DNA from: an uncultured Pelagibacteraceae bacterium
GTDB taxonomy: Bacteria; Pseudomonadota; Alphaproteobacteria; Pelagibacterales; Pelagibacteraceae
Direction: 5' to 3'
NCBI GenBank assembly: GCA_902623415.1
Contig: CACNTU010000005.1
Coordinates: 1-47,125, forward strand
DNA: 47,125 nucleotides
Positions 27,446 to 36,933 of the stretch are shown piece by piece. Position 1 is the first letter of the stretch; each line of letters opens with the position of its first letter. Both the position numbers and the translations under genes were made by a program. The notes beneath the pieces were generated by a model, which saw only the letters and a program-made list of their open reading frames with translations, made no database searches and was not told the DNA's origin.

Positions 27446-28036
27446 ATGAATGAAAAAGCCTTAGAAAAGATACTAAATATATTTTTAAAGAAAGTCTTAC
27501 CTCTTACTGAAAAGGGTGTTGCTAGAGGTAGTAAAATATTTGGGGCCGCTATAATTAAAAAGGATGATTTATCGGTTGTAATTGCAGAAACAAATAACGA
27601 AATAGAAAATCCGTTGTGGCATGGAGAGATGCATACACTAAAGAAATTTTATGAATTAGATGCAAACACAAGGCCCAATGAGAAAGACTGCATGTTTTTA
27701 AGTTCACATGAACCCTGTAGTATGTGCTTAAGTGCAATCACTTTTTCTGGATTTGATAATTTTTATTATTTGTTTCCATACGAAGCAACAAATGATGATT
27801 TTAATATCCCTCATGACCTGAATATACTAAAGGAAGTTTTTAATATTAGTGACGGAAAATATAATAAAGAAAATTTTTATTGGAAAAGTCAAAACATAAA
27901 TTTACTTATTAACAATTTACCTACTTCAGAAAAAGAAACAGTTTTAAACATATTAGACGAAATTAAAAAAAGATATTTAATTTTATCGAGACAATATCAG
28001 AAAAATAAGGATGGAAATTCTATACCATTAAATTAA
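27446..28036 (+). CDS. Cytidine/deoxycytidylate-type deaminase of unknown substrate
   Basis: A 196-residue protein with the zinc site of the cytidine deaminase superfamily: H59-G-E61 (in WHGEMHT) and P-C91-SM-C94 (in HEPCSMCLSAITF). It is longer than the guanine deaminase in this window and differs around the active site. It stands four bases before the ATP-binding gene of the solute importer, so the two are co-transcribed and the deaminase probably acts on the imported compound or one of its products. Substrate unknown; a purine or pyrimidine base or nucleoside is a reasonable guess. Confidence 0.8.
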   Translation: MNEKALEKILNIFLKKVLPLTEKGVARGSKIFGAAIIKKDDLSVVIAETNNEIENPLWHGEMHTLKKFYELDANTRPNEKDCMFLSSHEPCSMCLSAITFSGFDNFYYLFPYEATNDDFNIPHDLNILKEVFNISDGKYNKENFYWKSQNINLLINNLPTSEKETVLNILDEIKKRYLILSRQYQKNKDGNSIPLN

Positions 28037-28039
28037 TTA

Positions 28040-29530
28040 ATGAATACAAACCTTAAAATTTCAAATGTAACTAAAATATATCCTGGGTGTGTTGCAAACG
28101 ACGATGTTTCACTCGAGTTTAATAGTGGTAAAATTTATGCTCTTCTTGGAGAGAATGGTGCTGGAAAATCTACACTTGTTAAAATTCTTTCAGGTGTAGT
28201 CATTCCTGATGAAGGCAAAATTTATTTAAATAAAAATATCTTAAAACTTAATTCACCATCAGATGCAAAAAAAAATGATATTGGAATGGTATTTCAGCAT
28301 TTTAATCTTTTTGAAACTTTGTCTGTATTTGAAAACCTAATAATAGACTCAGATGAGCAAAGAGAAAATTTAAAAGAAAAAATAGATACAATCATGAAAA
28401 AATACAATTTTTCAGTTGATCTTGATGTTCCTGTTCTCAATTTATCAGCAGGTCAAAAACAAAAAGTAGAAATAATAAGATGCCTAATAAGAAGCCCAAA
28501 AGTTTTAATTATGGATGAACCCACATCGGTATTAACAGAGCAAGAAACCAGTGAATTATTCTTATCATTAAAAAAATTTTCAGAGGAAGGAATTTTAATT
28601 ATTTATATAACCCATAAACTAAAGGAAGTTATGCAACTTTGTGATGAAGTTGCTGTAATGAGAAGAGGAAAATTGGTCTCTGTGAGTCAAATCAATAATG
28701 AAAATATAGAATCTCTTGCTAACAAAATGGTAGGTCAGGATTTAAAAACAATTAAGAAAAAAAAGGAAAATACTTCTTCAGAACAATTAATAAAAATAAC
28801 AAATCTTAATTTTACAAGTGAAGATCCTTTTGAAACAAACTTAGTTGATATTAATTTTTCTCTAAATCGAGGGGAATGTTTAGGAATCGCCGGTATTTCA
28901 GGAAATGGCCAAAGTGAATTATTTCAAGTGTTAAGTGGTGAAATTATATCAAATAAGAATTCCATAGAATTTAATAAAAATTTTATTGGGGATTTAAATC
29001 CTCAAGAAAGAAGAGAATATTTAATGGCTTTTTCTCCAGAAGATAGGCTTGAACAAGCTGCTATTCCACAAATGGCAATTTTTGAAAATGTAGCTCTAAA
29101 CAATTTTAAATCCTCAAATTTTTTTAATAATGGATTAATAAATGAAAGCAAAATTAAAGAGCATTCGAAAAAAATTATTTCAGAATTTAATGTAAACACT
29201 GAAAATATAGATTTAAAAAGCCAATTTTTATCTGGAGGAAATTTACAAAAATTAATTATTGGAAGAGAATTAATAACATCTCCAGATTTATTAATTTGTT
29301 TTAATCCTACATGGGGTTTAGACGTTGGAGCTATAAATTATATTCATGAAACATTAATTAAAATAAATGAACAAAATAAATCAATAATATTAATATCAAC
29401 AGACACTGATGAGTTGTTAAAATTAAGTGACAAAATTTCAGTAATCCATAGAGGAAAATTATCAAAAATAATGAATGCTGAGGATGTTACATCTGAGAAG
29501 CTTGGGGTACTTATGGGAGGAGGAAATTGA
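28040..29530 (+). CDS. ABC importer ATPase, two fused domains (NupO/YufO type)
   Basis: A 496-residue ATPase with two nucleotide-binding domains in one chain. The first has Walker A GENGAGKST (38-46), signature LSAGQKQK and Walker B LIMDEPT; the second is degenerate at Walker A (GISGNGQSE) but keeps LSGGNLQK and a modified Walker B (LICFNPTWGLD). This layout is the sugar/nucleoside CUT2-like class that works with BmpA-type binding proteins. Its stop overlaps the next gene's TTG start. Confidence 0.93.
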   Translation: MNTNLKISNVTKIYPGCVANDDVSLEFNSGKIYALLGENGAGKSTLVKILSGVVIPDEGKIYLNKNILKLNSPSDAKKNDIGMVFQHFNLFETLSVFENLIIDSDEQRENLKEKIDTIMKKYNFSVDLDVPVLNLSAGQKQKVEIIRCLIRSPKVLIMDEPTSVLTEQETSELFLSLKKFSEEGILIIYITHKLKEVMQLCDEVAVMRRGKLVSVSQINNENIESLANKMVGQDLKTIKKKKENTSSEQLIKITNLNFTSEDPFETNLVDINFSLNRGECLGIAGISGNGQSELFQVLSGEIISNKNSIEFNKNFIGDLNPQERREYLMAFSPEDRLEQAAIPQMAIFENVALNNFKSSNFFNNGLINESKIKEHSKKIISEFNVNTENIDLKSQFLSGGNLQKLIIGRELITSPDLLICFNPTWGLDVGAINYIHETLIKINEQNKSIILISTDTDELLKLSDKISVIHRGKLSKIMNAEDVTSEKLGVLMGGGN

Positions 29531-30591
29531 TTAAAATCGTAAAAAGAGATCAACCTTCAAAAGCTATATTTTTCTTTACACCTATCTTAGCTATTTTTCT
29601 CACATTGATAGCGGGAGGTATAATATTTTATATTTTAGGTTTTAAACCATTTGAAGCCCTAAAATTTTTTTTCATAGTTCCAATTGCAGATAAATATGGT
29701 TTTAGTGAATTACTATTAAAAGCCACACCACTTTGTTTAATAGCGATTGGTTTATCATTTTGTTTTAAAAGTAACAATTGGAATATTGGAGCAGAAGGTC
29801 AATTAACTTTTGGGGCTATAGTTTCAGGAGGAGTTGCATTATTATTTTATGATCAAGAAGGTTTCTATATTCTACCAATAGTAATATTAGCTGGCGCAAT
29901 TGGTGGTATGATATATGCATCAATACCTGCAATATTAAAAACTTACTTCAATACAAATGAAATATTAGTAAGTCTTATGTTGGTATATGTTTCAAAATTA
30001 ATTTTAGATTATCTTGTTGTCGGTCCTTGGAGTAATCCAGAAGGATTTAATTTTCCTGAAACTAGACAGTTCAGTGACTCTGCAAGACTTCCTTTATTAT
30101 TTGAAGGACTAAGAATTCACGCAGGAATATTTTTAGCATTAGCTGCAGTGGTTATTAGTTGGTTTGTTTTTTATAAAACATATTTGGGTTTCCAAATGAA
30201 AGTTTCAGGTTTTAGTTTAAAGACAGCAAAATATGCTGGCTACAAAGGTAAAAAAATGATTATCCTAGTTTTTTTAATAAGTGGAGCTTGTGCTGGTCTA
30301 GCAGGCGTAGGAGAAATAACTGGACCCATTGGACAGCTTCATAGAGAAGTATCTCCAGATTATGGATTTACTGCGATTATTGTTGCATTTTTAGGTCGCT
30401 TACATCCTGTGGGAATAATTTTTGCATCTCTAGTTGTTGCAATAACTTATCTGGGTGCTGAAACGGCACAAATCTTTATGCAAATACCAAAATATACAGG
30501 TCAGGTTTTCCAAGGAATGATTTTATTTTTTCTTCTTGCTTCTGACTATTTACTCTTTTTCAAATTTAAATTTATAGGTACAAAAAAATGA
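29527..30591 (+). CDS. ABC importer permease 1 (NupP/YufP type)
   Basis: A 354-residue inner-membrane permease with many hydrophobic helices. Family blocks include NIGAEGQLTFGA and the RLHPVGIIFASL region near the C terminus. The start is a TTG that overlaps the ATPase stop by 4 bp (TTGA); no better start lies nearby. Its stop overlaps the next permease start by 4 bp. It pairs with the second permease to form the channel. Confidence 0.92.
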   Translation: MIKIVKRDQPSKAIFFFTPILAIFLTLIAGGIIFYILGFKPFEALKFFFIVPIADKYGFSELLLKATPLCLIAIGLSFCFKSNNWNIGAEGQLTFGAIVSGGVALLFYDQEGFYILPIVILAGAIGGMIYASIPAILKTYFNTNEILVSLMLVYVSKLILDYLVVGPWSNPEGFNFPETRQFSDSARLPLLFEGLRIHAGIFLALAAVVISWFVFYKTYLGFQMKVSGFSLKTAKYAGYKGKKMIILVFLISGACAGLAGVGEITGPIGQLHREVSPDYGFTAIIVAFLGRLHPVGIIFASLVVAITYLGAETAQIFMQIPKYTGQVFQGMILFFLLASDYLLFFKFKFIGTKK

Positions 30592-31520
30592 TAGTAGATA
30601 TAAATTTTGTTGGACTAATAATTGCATCAATCATGGCCTCTGCTGTTCCTTTAATCCTAGCGTCTTGTGGTGAACTGATTACAGAAAGGTCTGGAGTTTT
30701 AAACCTTGGTGTTGAAGGAATGATGATCATTGGTGCTATTTCAGGTTTTGCATTAATGACTGTTACAGGAAGTTTAATTATTGCAATTTTTGGGGCAATG
30801 TTAGCTGGAGTTTTAATTTCAACTATTTTTGCATTCCTGACTCAAACATTGATCACAAATCATGTTGCTACTGGTTTAGCGCTTACCATATTTGGAATTG
30901 GTATTTCTGCGATGATAGGAAAAAATTTTGTAGGTATTCCTGGAAAAGAGTTTCCTGTTTTATTTGAAGGTTTAAAAGATACAATACCACTTTTAGGTCC
31001 AATATTATTTGGACATTCAATTGTTTTTTATTTTGCTTTTGCCCTTCCCTTCATAACTAGCTATTTTTTAAAAAAAACAAAAATTGGATTAATTGTAAGA
31101 GCTGTAGGAGACTCACCTGAGTCTGCATCTAATCAAGGAATAAATGTTAGGCTAGTTCGTTACGCTTGTATACTTTATGGAGGCGCAATGAGTGGACTTG
31201 CTGGTGCATATTTATCGATGATTTATACTCCTCAGTGGATTGAAAATATGACAGGTGGAAGAGGTTGGATCGCATTGGCTCTGGTGGTTTTCTCAACATG
31301 GAATCCAATTAAAATTTTGATAGGTGCTATGATTTTTGGTGGGTTAACAATCATTCAATTTCATATGCAAGCAATTGGAGTAAGAATTCCTGTGCAATTT
31401 TTAACAGCTCTACCTTATATCGTTACAATAATAGTTTTAGTTGTAATTTCTCGTGATAGTAGAAAAATTAGGCTAAGTACTCCTAGTTCTCTGGGGAAAT
31501 CTTTTCATAAAGACAATTAA
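30588..31520 (+). CDS. ABC importer permease 2 (NupQ/YufQ type)
   Basis: A 310-residue permease with about eight to ten helices. It shows GVLNLGVEGMMIIGA and VRAVGDSPESASNQGINV, both typical of the second permease of BMP-family importers. It starts inside the previous stop codon and ends 78 bp before the binding-protein gene, a gap that includes an inverted repeat. Confidence 0.93.
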   Translation: MIVDINFVGLIIASIMASAVPLILASCGELITERSGVLNLGVEGMMIIGAISGFALMTVTGSLIIAIFGAMLAGVLISTIFAFLTQTLITNHVATGLALTIFGIGISAMIGKNFVGIPGKEFPVLFEGLKDTIPLLGPILFGHSIVFYFAFALPFITSYFLKKTKIGLIVRAVGDSPESASNQGINVRLVRYACILYGGAMSGLAGAYLSMIYTPQWIENMTGGRGWIALALVVFSTWNPIKILIGAMIFGGLTIIQFHMQAIGVRIPVQFLTALPYIVTIIVLVVISRDSRKIRLSTPSSLGKSFHKDN

Positions 31521-31540
31521 TTTTAAAATAATTATTTTTT

Positions 31541-31560
31541 TTTAGATAATTTAATCTAAA
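31541..31560. promoter_or_regulatory. Inverted repeat between permease 2 and the binding protein
   Basis: TTTAGAT-AATTTA-ATCTAAA, a 7-bp perfect dyad preceded by a T run, sits 38 bp before the binding-protein ATG. It could be an operator of a separate promoter or a weak attenuator or processing hairpin. In importer operons binding proteins are usually made in excess over permeases, so a distinct promoter here would fit. Confidence 0.4.
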
Positions 31561-31598
31561 TTTAATTTTATTAAAAAATCAAAAGGGGAAATAAATTT

Positions 31599-32669
31599 AT
31601 GCATAAATTTTTAATTCGTTCTTTCGTCTCTTCTTTAGTTTTATTATTTACATTGACTGTAGCTGCAGTTGCCAAAGATGTTAAAGCAGCATTTGTTTAT
31701 ATTGGTCCAACTGGTGACCATGGATGGACATATCAGCATGATGTGGGTAGAAAAGCTGTTGAAGCTGCCGGATTTAAAACAACTTACGTAGAAGGTGTTC
31801 CAGAAAGTGCTGATGCTGAGAGAGTTCTTAGACAATTAGCTAATTCTGGTCATGACATTATCTTTACAACTAGTTTTGGATACATGAATCCAACCAACAA
31901 AGTTGCAAAAGAGTTTCCAAATGTAAAATTTGAACATGCTACTGGATACAAAAGAGAACATGCAAATGTTTCAACATACGCAGCTAGATTCTATGAAGGT
32001 AGAACTATCTTAGGAACAATTGCTGGAACTATGACAAAATCAAATGTTATTGGTTATGTTGCATCTTTTCCAATTCCTGAAGTTATCAGAGGTATCAATT
32101 CGTTTACTTTAGCGGCTCAAAAAGTTAACCCAAATATTAAAACTAAAATTGTTTGGGCTTTCACTTGGTATGATCCAGGTAAAGAAGCAGAGGCAGCAAA
32201 AGCTTTAATAGATCAGGGTGCTGATGTAATTGCTCAACATACAGATAGTACTGCTATTGTTCAAATGGCTGAAAAAGCTGGAGTATATGCTTTTGGACAA
32301 GCAAGTGATATGGACAAGTTTGCTCCTAAAGCTGTATTGACTTCAGTTGAAAACAATTGGGGACCATATTACGTAGACAGAGTTAAAGCTGTTGCGAACG
32401 GTACATGGAATCAAAAAGATACTTGGCATGGTATTGGAGATGGTATGGTTGTTATATCAGATTTAGATTCACAAATGCCAGCTGACTTAAGATCAAAAGT
32501 TAAAAAGCTTCAAGCAGATTTAGCATCTGGTAAAGTTCACTCTTTCACTGGACCAATTTATGACCAGAAAGGTAACTTGATGGTAGCAGAAGGAAAAACT
32601 GCAGATGATGGAATGCTTGCAGGAATGATGACTTACGTTAAAGGTGTCGAAGGAGATATACCTAAGTAA
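31599..32669 (+). CDS. BMP-family periplasmic substrate-binding protein
   Basis: A 356-residue solute-binding protein with a signal peptide (residues 1 to about 25, cleavage after AVA; no lipobox cysteine). The mature start KDVKAAFVYIGPTGDHGWTY is the BMP/Med signature, and AAKALIDQGADVIAQHTDS and QASDMDKFAPKAVLTS are ligand-site regions. It follows a good ribosome site (AAGGGG). Close relatives bind purine nucleosides or related bases; the location beside a purine degradation cluster supports a purine-like ligand, but the exact one is not evident. Codon use suggests high expression. Confidence 0.93.
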   Translation: MHKFLIRSFVSSLVLLFTLTVAAVAKDVKAAFVYIGPTGDHGWTYQHDVGRKAVEAAGFKTTYVEGVPESADAERVLRQLANSGHDIIFTTSFGYMNPTNKVAKEFPNVKFEHATGYKREHANVSTYAARFYEGRTILGTIAGTMTKSNVIGYVASFPIPEVIRGINSFTLAAQKVNPNIKTKIVWAFTWYDPGKEAEAAKALIDQGADVIAQHTDSTAIVQMAEKAGVYAFGQASDMDKFAPKAVLTSVENNWGPYYVDRVKAVANGTWNQKDTWHGIGDGMVVISDLDSQMPADLRSKVKKLQADLASGKVHSFTGPIYDQKGNLMVAEGKTADDGMLAGMMTYVKGVEGDIPK

Positions 32670-32692
32670 TCAGTTTCCAATTTAAAAAATTT

Positions 32693-32722
32693 AAAAGGCC
32701 GGTTTTTTAACTGGCCTTTTTT
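32693..32722. terminator. Bidirectional Rho-independent terminator
   Basis: AAAAGGCCGGTT-TTTT-AACTGGCCTTTTTT forms a stem (one G-T pair) with an A tract on one side and T tract on the other. It lies 23 bp past the binding-protein stop and overlaps by two bases the stop of the converging phosphoribosyltransferase gene, so it can end both transcripts. Confidence 0.88.
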
Positions 32723-33245
32723 ATATCTGATGTTTTTTTTTTATTTCTTCAATCCTTAATTCTTCATAAATTTCGAAGGGCTGCACTATCCAAGGATTAT
32801 CAGGAAGTCTATTTGCACAGAAATCTGGCTCAAATGTTGATTTCTTTTTTTTAAACAATGTTGCAGTTTTGATATCTTCTATTTTATCCTTAATAGGTTC
32901 GTATTTTCTTAACCAATCTATACTTTTGTTAAAAGTAATTCCTGTGTCAGACAAATCATCACATAAAAGTATTTTTCCACCCATATTAGGTGCTATCGAA
33001 CTCATTTCTCTTGAGAACACAATGTCACCCTGTTCATCCTCTACTCCCTTACCACTGTAAGATTCAACTGCAAGATACGCACATTTTAATTTAAAAATTC
33101 TACTTAGAACATCTATCATGGGCGCTGCTCCACGCATGATGCCAACTAGTATTGTTGGTTTATATCCGCTCTCATCAATTTGGATTGCTAGTTTCTCAAC
33201 AGTTTTGTTGTACTCATCCCAGCTGACAATCATTTTTTCAGTCAT
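32721..33245 (-). CDS. Purine phosphoribosyltransferase (Gpt/Hpt-like)
   Basis: A 174-residue type I phosphoribosyltransferase with the PRPP-binding loop ILLCDDLSDTGITF. PRPP enzymes of this size with GIMRGAAPM act on xanthine, guanine or hypoxanthine. As last gene of the leftward guanine/xanthine degradation operon, it gives the cell a salvage branch alongside catabolism. The base preferred is not evident from sequence. Confidence 0.8.
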   Translation of the reverse strand: MTEKMIVSWDEYNKTVEKLAIQIDESGYKPTILVGIMRGAAPMIDVLSRIFKLKCAYLAVESYSGKGVEDEQGDIVFSREMSSIAPNMGGKILLCDDLSDTGITFNKSIDWLRKYEPIKDKIEDIKTATLFKKKKSTFEPDFCANRLPDNPWIVQPFEIYEELRIEEIKKKHQI

Positions 33246-33261
33246 AGTTTTTTATATCTAT

Positions 33262-34173
33262 TTATTTAAATAATAAAACTAAAACCGCAAGAACGATAAG
33301 TGCTATTATTGAGGAAATTAAAATATACAACCTATGAATGTTTCTTCCTCTTAAATTAAAATAATGTCTTGCTACACCGGAGATAACAGCAATTGCACAT
33401 AATATTAACCAATTATATTGGTGATAAACTAAAAAGCTTGAATGCCCAGATAGCATTATAAACAAAACTAAAAAAGTTGAATAATTATTGTGAATTGATC
33501 GTTGTTTAGCTGCTAAAGATAAGCTCATATCAAATTTTTCACCTCTTTCACTGCTACTGATTATGTTCATTTGATTAGGGATAATTACCGTGAAAACATT
33601 GCCAAACATATTGGATCCAATGATTAATCCAACACTTAAAATTGCAAATTTTGGTCCAAATAATTTTGTAAGTCCAAATGATACAATTGCTAGTAAAATT
33701 ATTCCTGTGGATATAAATAAAATATTATTCTCAATTAATTTTGATTTACATAAAAGATCGTAAATAAACCAAGAAATAATCAACGATAAAAGTGAGATAA
33801 TAATTGCATAACTAGGGGGCATTAACAGAACACGCTTATCAACCATTAATACACCAGCGTTATAATAGTAAATTACAACTAAAAGCAACATTCCTGTTAC
33901 AAAAGTTAAGTAACTTTGCCACTTAAAGATTACTAATCTATTTAAGTAATCCTGAGGTGGAGATGTTTTTAACCTCGAAAGTTTGTAAAAAAAACCTGAA
34001 TGCATCAGATATCCTTCACCATCGATATCATCACTTGTTATATTTTTATTTAAATTATTATCTAAGTAATTAAATAAAAAACTATTACCTACCCATAATA
34101 TTGCAAATAATACATGGCCCCATCTTAAAATAACTTCTAACCATTTTATTGTATAAGGTAAAAATTCCATCAA
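33262..34173 (-). CDS. puuD: Urate oxidase PuuD, membrane domain only
   Basis: A 303-residue integral membrane protein matching the N-terminal urate hydroxylase domain of PuuD: the start WLEVILRWGHVLFAILWVGNSF, WQSYLTFVTGMLLLV, and NMFGNVFTVIIPNQMNI are typical. About eight hydrophobic helices are seen. PuuD enzymes normally continue into a C-terminal cytochrome c; here the chain ends after the last helix, and the haem domain is missing. A free cytochrome c at 41642 may replace it. There is no soluble uricase in the window, so PuuD is the likely urate step. It overlaps guaD by 4 bp. Confidence 0.85.
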   Translation of the reverse strand: MMEFLPYTIKWLEVILRWGHVLFAILWVGNSFLFNYLDNNLNKNITSDDIDGEGYLMHSGFFYKLSRLKTSPPQDYLNRLVIFKWQSYLTFVTGMLLLVVIYYYNAGVLMVDKRVLLMPPSYAIIISLLSLIISWFIYDLLCKSKLIENNILFISTGIILLAIVSFGLTKLFGPKFAILSVGLIIGSNMFGNVFTVIIPNQMNIISSSERGEKFDMSLSLAAKQRSIHNNYSTFLVLFIMLSGHSSFLVYHQYNWLILCAIAVISGVARHYFNLRGRNIHRLYILISSIIALIVLAVLVLLFK

Positions 34174-34640
34174 TATTTAATTTTATCTACTCTTTTATCC
34201 CAAATTTCAAATGCTTTTAAAGCATCATCTCTAAGCATTTGTACCATTTTAATTTTCCTGTCATTAATTTTTTTTGGAATTTCTGTATAAATAAACGAGT
34301 CATCGAAATCTATATTTTTTGCATCTTCTCTAGTGTTTGCATAATATATTTTATCTAATCTTGACCAATAAATTGCTGAAAGACACATCGGGCAAGGTTC
34401 ACAAGATGTGTAAATCTCACATCCAGAAAGATCGAAAGAATTTAAATTTTGACAGGCTTCTCGAATTGCTACTATTTCTCCATGAGCAGTTGGATCATTT
34501 GAAGAAGTAACTTTATTAGAACCCTCTGCAATAATCTTATCATTCTTAACTATAACGCTTCCAAAAGGACCTCCAATAGTATTCGCACTATTAATTGATA
34601 ACTCAATGGCTCTTGCCATAAATTTTTTTTTATCTTCCAT
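34170..34640 (-). CDS. guaD: Guanine deaminase (GuaD, CDA-fold)
   Basis: Deaminates guanine to xanthine. At 156 residues it is the same length as the B. subtilis-type enzyme, with zinc ligands His53 (TAHGEIVAIR; Glu55 as proton shuttle), Cys83 and Cys86 (CEPCPMCLSAI) and the GGPFGSVIV and FDDSFIY elements typical of GuaD rather than tRNA adenosine deaminase. It lies between xdhB and puuD, with overlaps of 11 and 4 bp, feeding xanthine to XdhAB. Confidence 0.9.
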   Translation of the reverse strand: MEDKKKFMARAIELSINSANTIGGPFGSVIVKNDKIIAEGSNKVTSSNDPTAHGEIVAIREACQNLNSFDLSGCEIYTSCEPCPMCLSAIYWSRLDKIYYANTREDAKNIDFDDSFIYTEIPKKINDRKIKMVQMLRDDALKAFEIWDKRVDKIKY

Positions 34641-36933
34641 TTAAATTTTTAATTTTGTTGATACTCATTAAAATTCTTTCAGGTGTTGCCGGTGCATTAA
34701 GTTCTGGTGCAAACTGGTAATTTCCAATTGAAGCAACTGCGTCTTTAATTGCATAAAAAACACTCATAGCTAGCATCAAAGGGGGCTCACCAGTTGTTTT
34801 TGCTTTATTTACAACTTTTTCTTTATTTAATCCCTCTTTAAAAATTTCTACATTAAATTTTTTTGGAATATCACTTACTGCAGGTATTTTGTAAGTCGAT
34901 GGAGAAAAAGTTGTAATCTGACCATCTGACTTCCACCTTAATTCCTCTATTGTCAGCCATCCCTGTCCTTGCACAAAACCACCCTCAATCTGACCTAGTT
35001 CTAGTGCTGGATTTATTGGTTTGCCGGCATCGTGTAAGATATCCACTCTTTCCAGTATATTTTCACCCGTTAATGTATCTACAGTTACTTCTGAAACAGC
35101 TGCCCCATAACAAAAGTAATAAAAAGGTCTTCCTCTAAATTTTTTTTTATCAAAATTAATTTTTGGTGTTGAATAGAAGCCTGATGATGAAAGAGATATT
35201 CTATTTAAATATGCCTCTTGAATTATGCTTTTAAATTCAAATTGTCTGTTTCCAAATATTATATATTGATCTTTATATACTGCCTCTTGATTGTAGATCT
35301 TATATTTTTTTTTAATAAATTTTTCTATATTTAATTTAATTTTTGCTACTGCATTTAGAGCTGCTGCTCCATTAAGGTCTGTAGTTGAGGAAGCGGCGCT
35401 AGCTGAAGTATTTGGAACCTTGGCTGTATTTGTTGATGAGATATGAACTAAATTATATGGTAATCCTAAAGAATTTGCCACTAACTGAGCAATCTTTGTG
35501 TGAGTACCCTGACCCATTTCAATTCCTCCATGATTCAAATGAACACTTCCATCTGTATAAATATGAACTAAGGCTCCAGCTTGATTTAAATGAATTGTAG
35601 TAAATGAAATACCAAATTTTAAAGGTGTAATAGCTATACCCTTCTTTTTAAATTTATTTTTTTCATTAAATTTTCTTATATCCGAATATCTTTTCTTATA
35701 ATTAGATTTATTTTCTAATTTTTTAAATATTTCATTAATAACATTATCTTCAACTGTCATTCCATAATGAGTTACATTCCTTTTATCTTTTTGATAAAAA
35801 TTTTTCTTTCTGACTTCTATAGGATCTTTTTTTAAGTACCTTGCGATATTATCTATAATATTCTCTATAGCCATCATCCCTTGATTTCCACCGAAGCCTC
35901 TAAATGCAGTTGATGTTGGAATATTTGTTTTACATAAATTATTTGTTACTTCGATATCTGGAATATAATATGCATTGTCCACATGAAGCAAAGCTCTCTC
36001 GTTTATTGCAGCTGATAAATCGGGTGACATTCCACAATTTGAGGATAAGTTTATTTTTAATCCTTCAATAATTCCTTCATCATTAAAACCAACTTCATAT
36101 TCAGATAAAAATTCATGTCTTTTGCCAGTCAATATTATATCATCATCTCTATCTAATCTTAGTTTGACTGGCTGTCCTGATTTTTTTGCTAACAACGCAC
36201 AAATACACGCTGTCATGAAATTTGTTTCTTTTCCCCCAAACCCACCTCCAATTCTTCTAACTTCTACATTTATTGAATTACTTTTTTGATTAAACATTTT
36301 TGCAATTAATTGTTGAGTTTCTGATGGATGTTGTGTTGAACTATAAACTAAAAAATTATCATCTTCCTTAGGAACAACAAAAGCTGCCTGGCCTTCTAGA
36401 TAGAAGTGCTCTTGGCTTCCAGTTGTAAAATTTCCTTTTAAATTATTTTTTGAATTTTTTATTTTTTTAGAAGGGTTTCCTTTTTTAACTTTTCTAGGTT
36501 TAAATAAGAATTGCTTCTTATTTAAAGCTTCTTTTATTGTAATAATTGGTTTTAAATCTTTATAGGTAACTTTAGCTTTTAATACTGCCTTTCTAGCAAG
36601 TTCTGTAGTTGTAGCAGCTACAGCAAATAATGGCTGACCAAAAAACTCTACTTTTTTTTCTGGAAAGATTGGATCACCTTCAAAAACAGGACCTACGTCA
36701 TTCCTACCAGGGATGTCTCTTTGAGTAACTACCGATATAACTCCTTCACTTTTTTTTACTTCAGTGAGGTCTATTTTTTTGATTATTGCATGAGCTTTTT
36801 TACTTAAACCAATAGCGCCATAAATTGTGTTTTTTGGCTCATTAATATCATCGGTATACTCTGCATATCCACTCACATGTTTATACGCACTATCATGTGG
36901 TCTTATTTCCTCAATATAGTTCTCTTTGCTCAT
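34630..36933 (-). CDS. xdhB: Xanthine dehydrogenase, molybdopterin subunit
   Basis: The 767-residue catalytic subunit that oxidises hypoxanthine and xanthine to urate with a molybdenum cofactor. Visible features are RRIGGGFGGKETN, AFRGFGGNQG, GGIEMGQGTHTKIAQ and the catalytic-Glu region TTGEPPLMLAMSVFYA. It starts directly at the xdhA stop. Cofactor sulfuration and insertion needs XdhC, whose gene appears damaged at 42.6 kb. Confidence 0.96.
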   Translation of the reverse strand: MSKENYIEEIRPHDSAYKHVSGYAEYTDDINEPKNTIYGAIGLSKKAHAIIKKIDLTEVKKSEGVISVVTQRDIPGRNDVGPVFEGDPIFPEKKVEFFGQPLFAVAATTTELARKAVLKAKVTYKDLKPIITIKEALNKKQFLFKPRKVKKGNPSKKIKNSKNNLKGNFTTGSQEHFYLEGQAAFVVPKEDDNFLVYSSTQHPSETQQLIAKMFNQKSNSINVEVRRIGGGFGGKETNFMTACICALLAKKSGQPVKLRLDRDDDIILTGKRHEFLSEYEVGFNDEGIIEGLKINLSSNCGMSPDLSAAINERALLHVDNAYYIPDIEVTNNLCKTNIPTSTAFRGFGGNQGMMAIENIIDNIARYLKKDPIEVRKKNFYQKDKRNVTHYGMTVEDNVINEIFKKLENKSNYKKRYSDIRKFNEKNKFKKKGIAITPLKFGISFTTIHLNQAGALVHIYTDGSVHLNHGGIEMGQGTHTKIAQLVANSLGLPYNLVHISSTNTAKVPNTSASAASSTTDLNGAAALNAVAKIKLNIEKFIKKKYKIYNQEAVYKDQYIIFGNRQFEFKSIIQEAYLNRISLSSSGFYSTPKINFDKKKFRGRPFYYFCYGAAVSEVTVDTLTGENILERVDILHDAGKPINPALELGQIEGGFVQGQGWLTIEELRWKSDGQITTFSPSTYKIPAVSDIPKKFNVEIFKEGLNKEKVVNKAKTTGEPPLMLAMSVFYAIKDAVASIGNYQFAPELNAPATPERILMSINKIKNLNGR

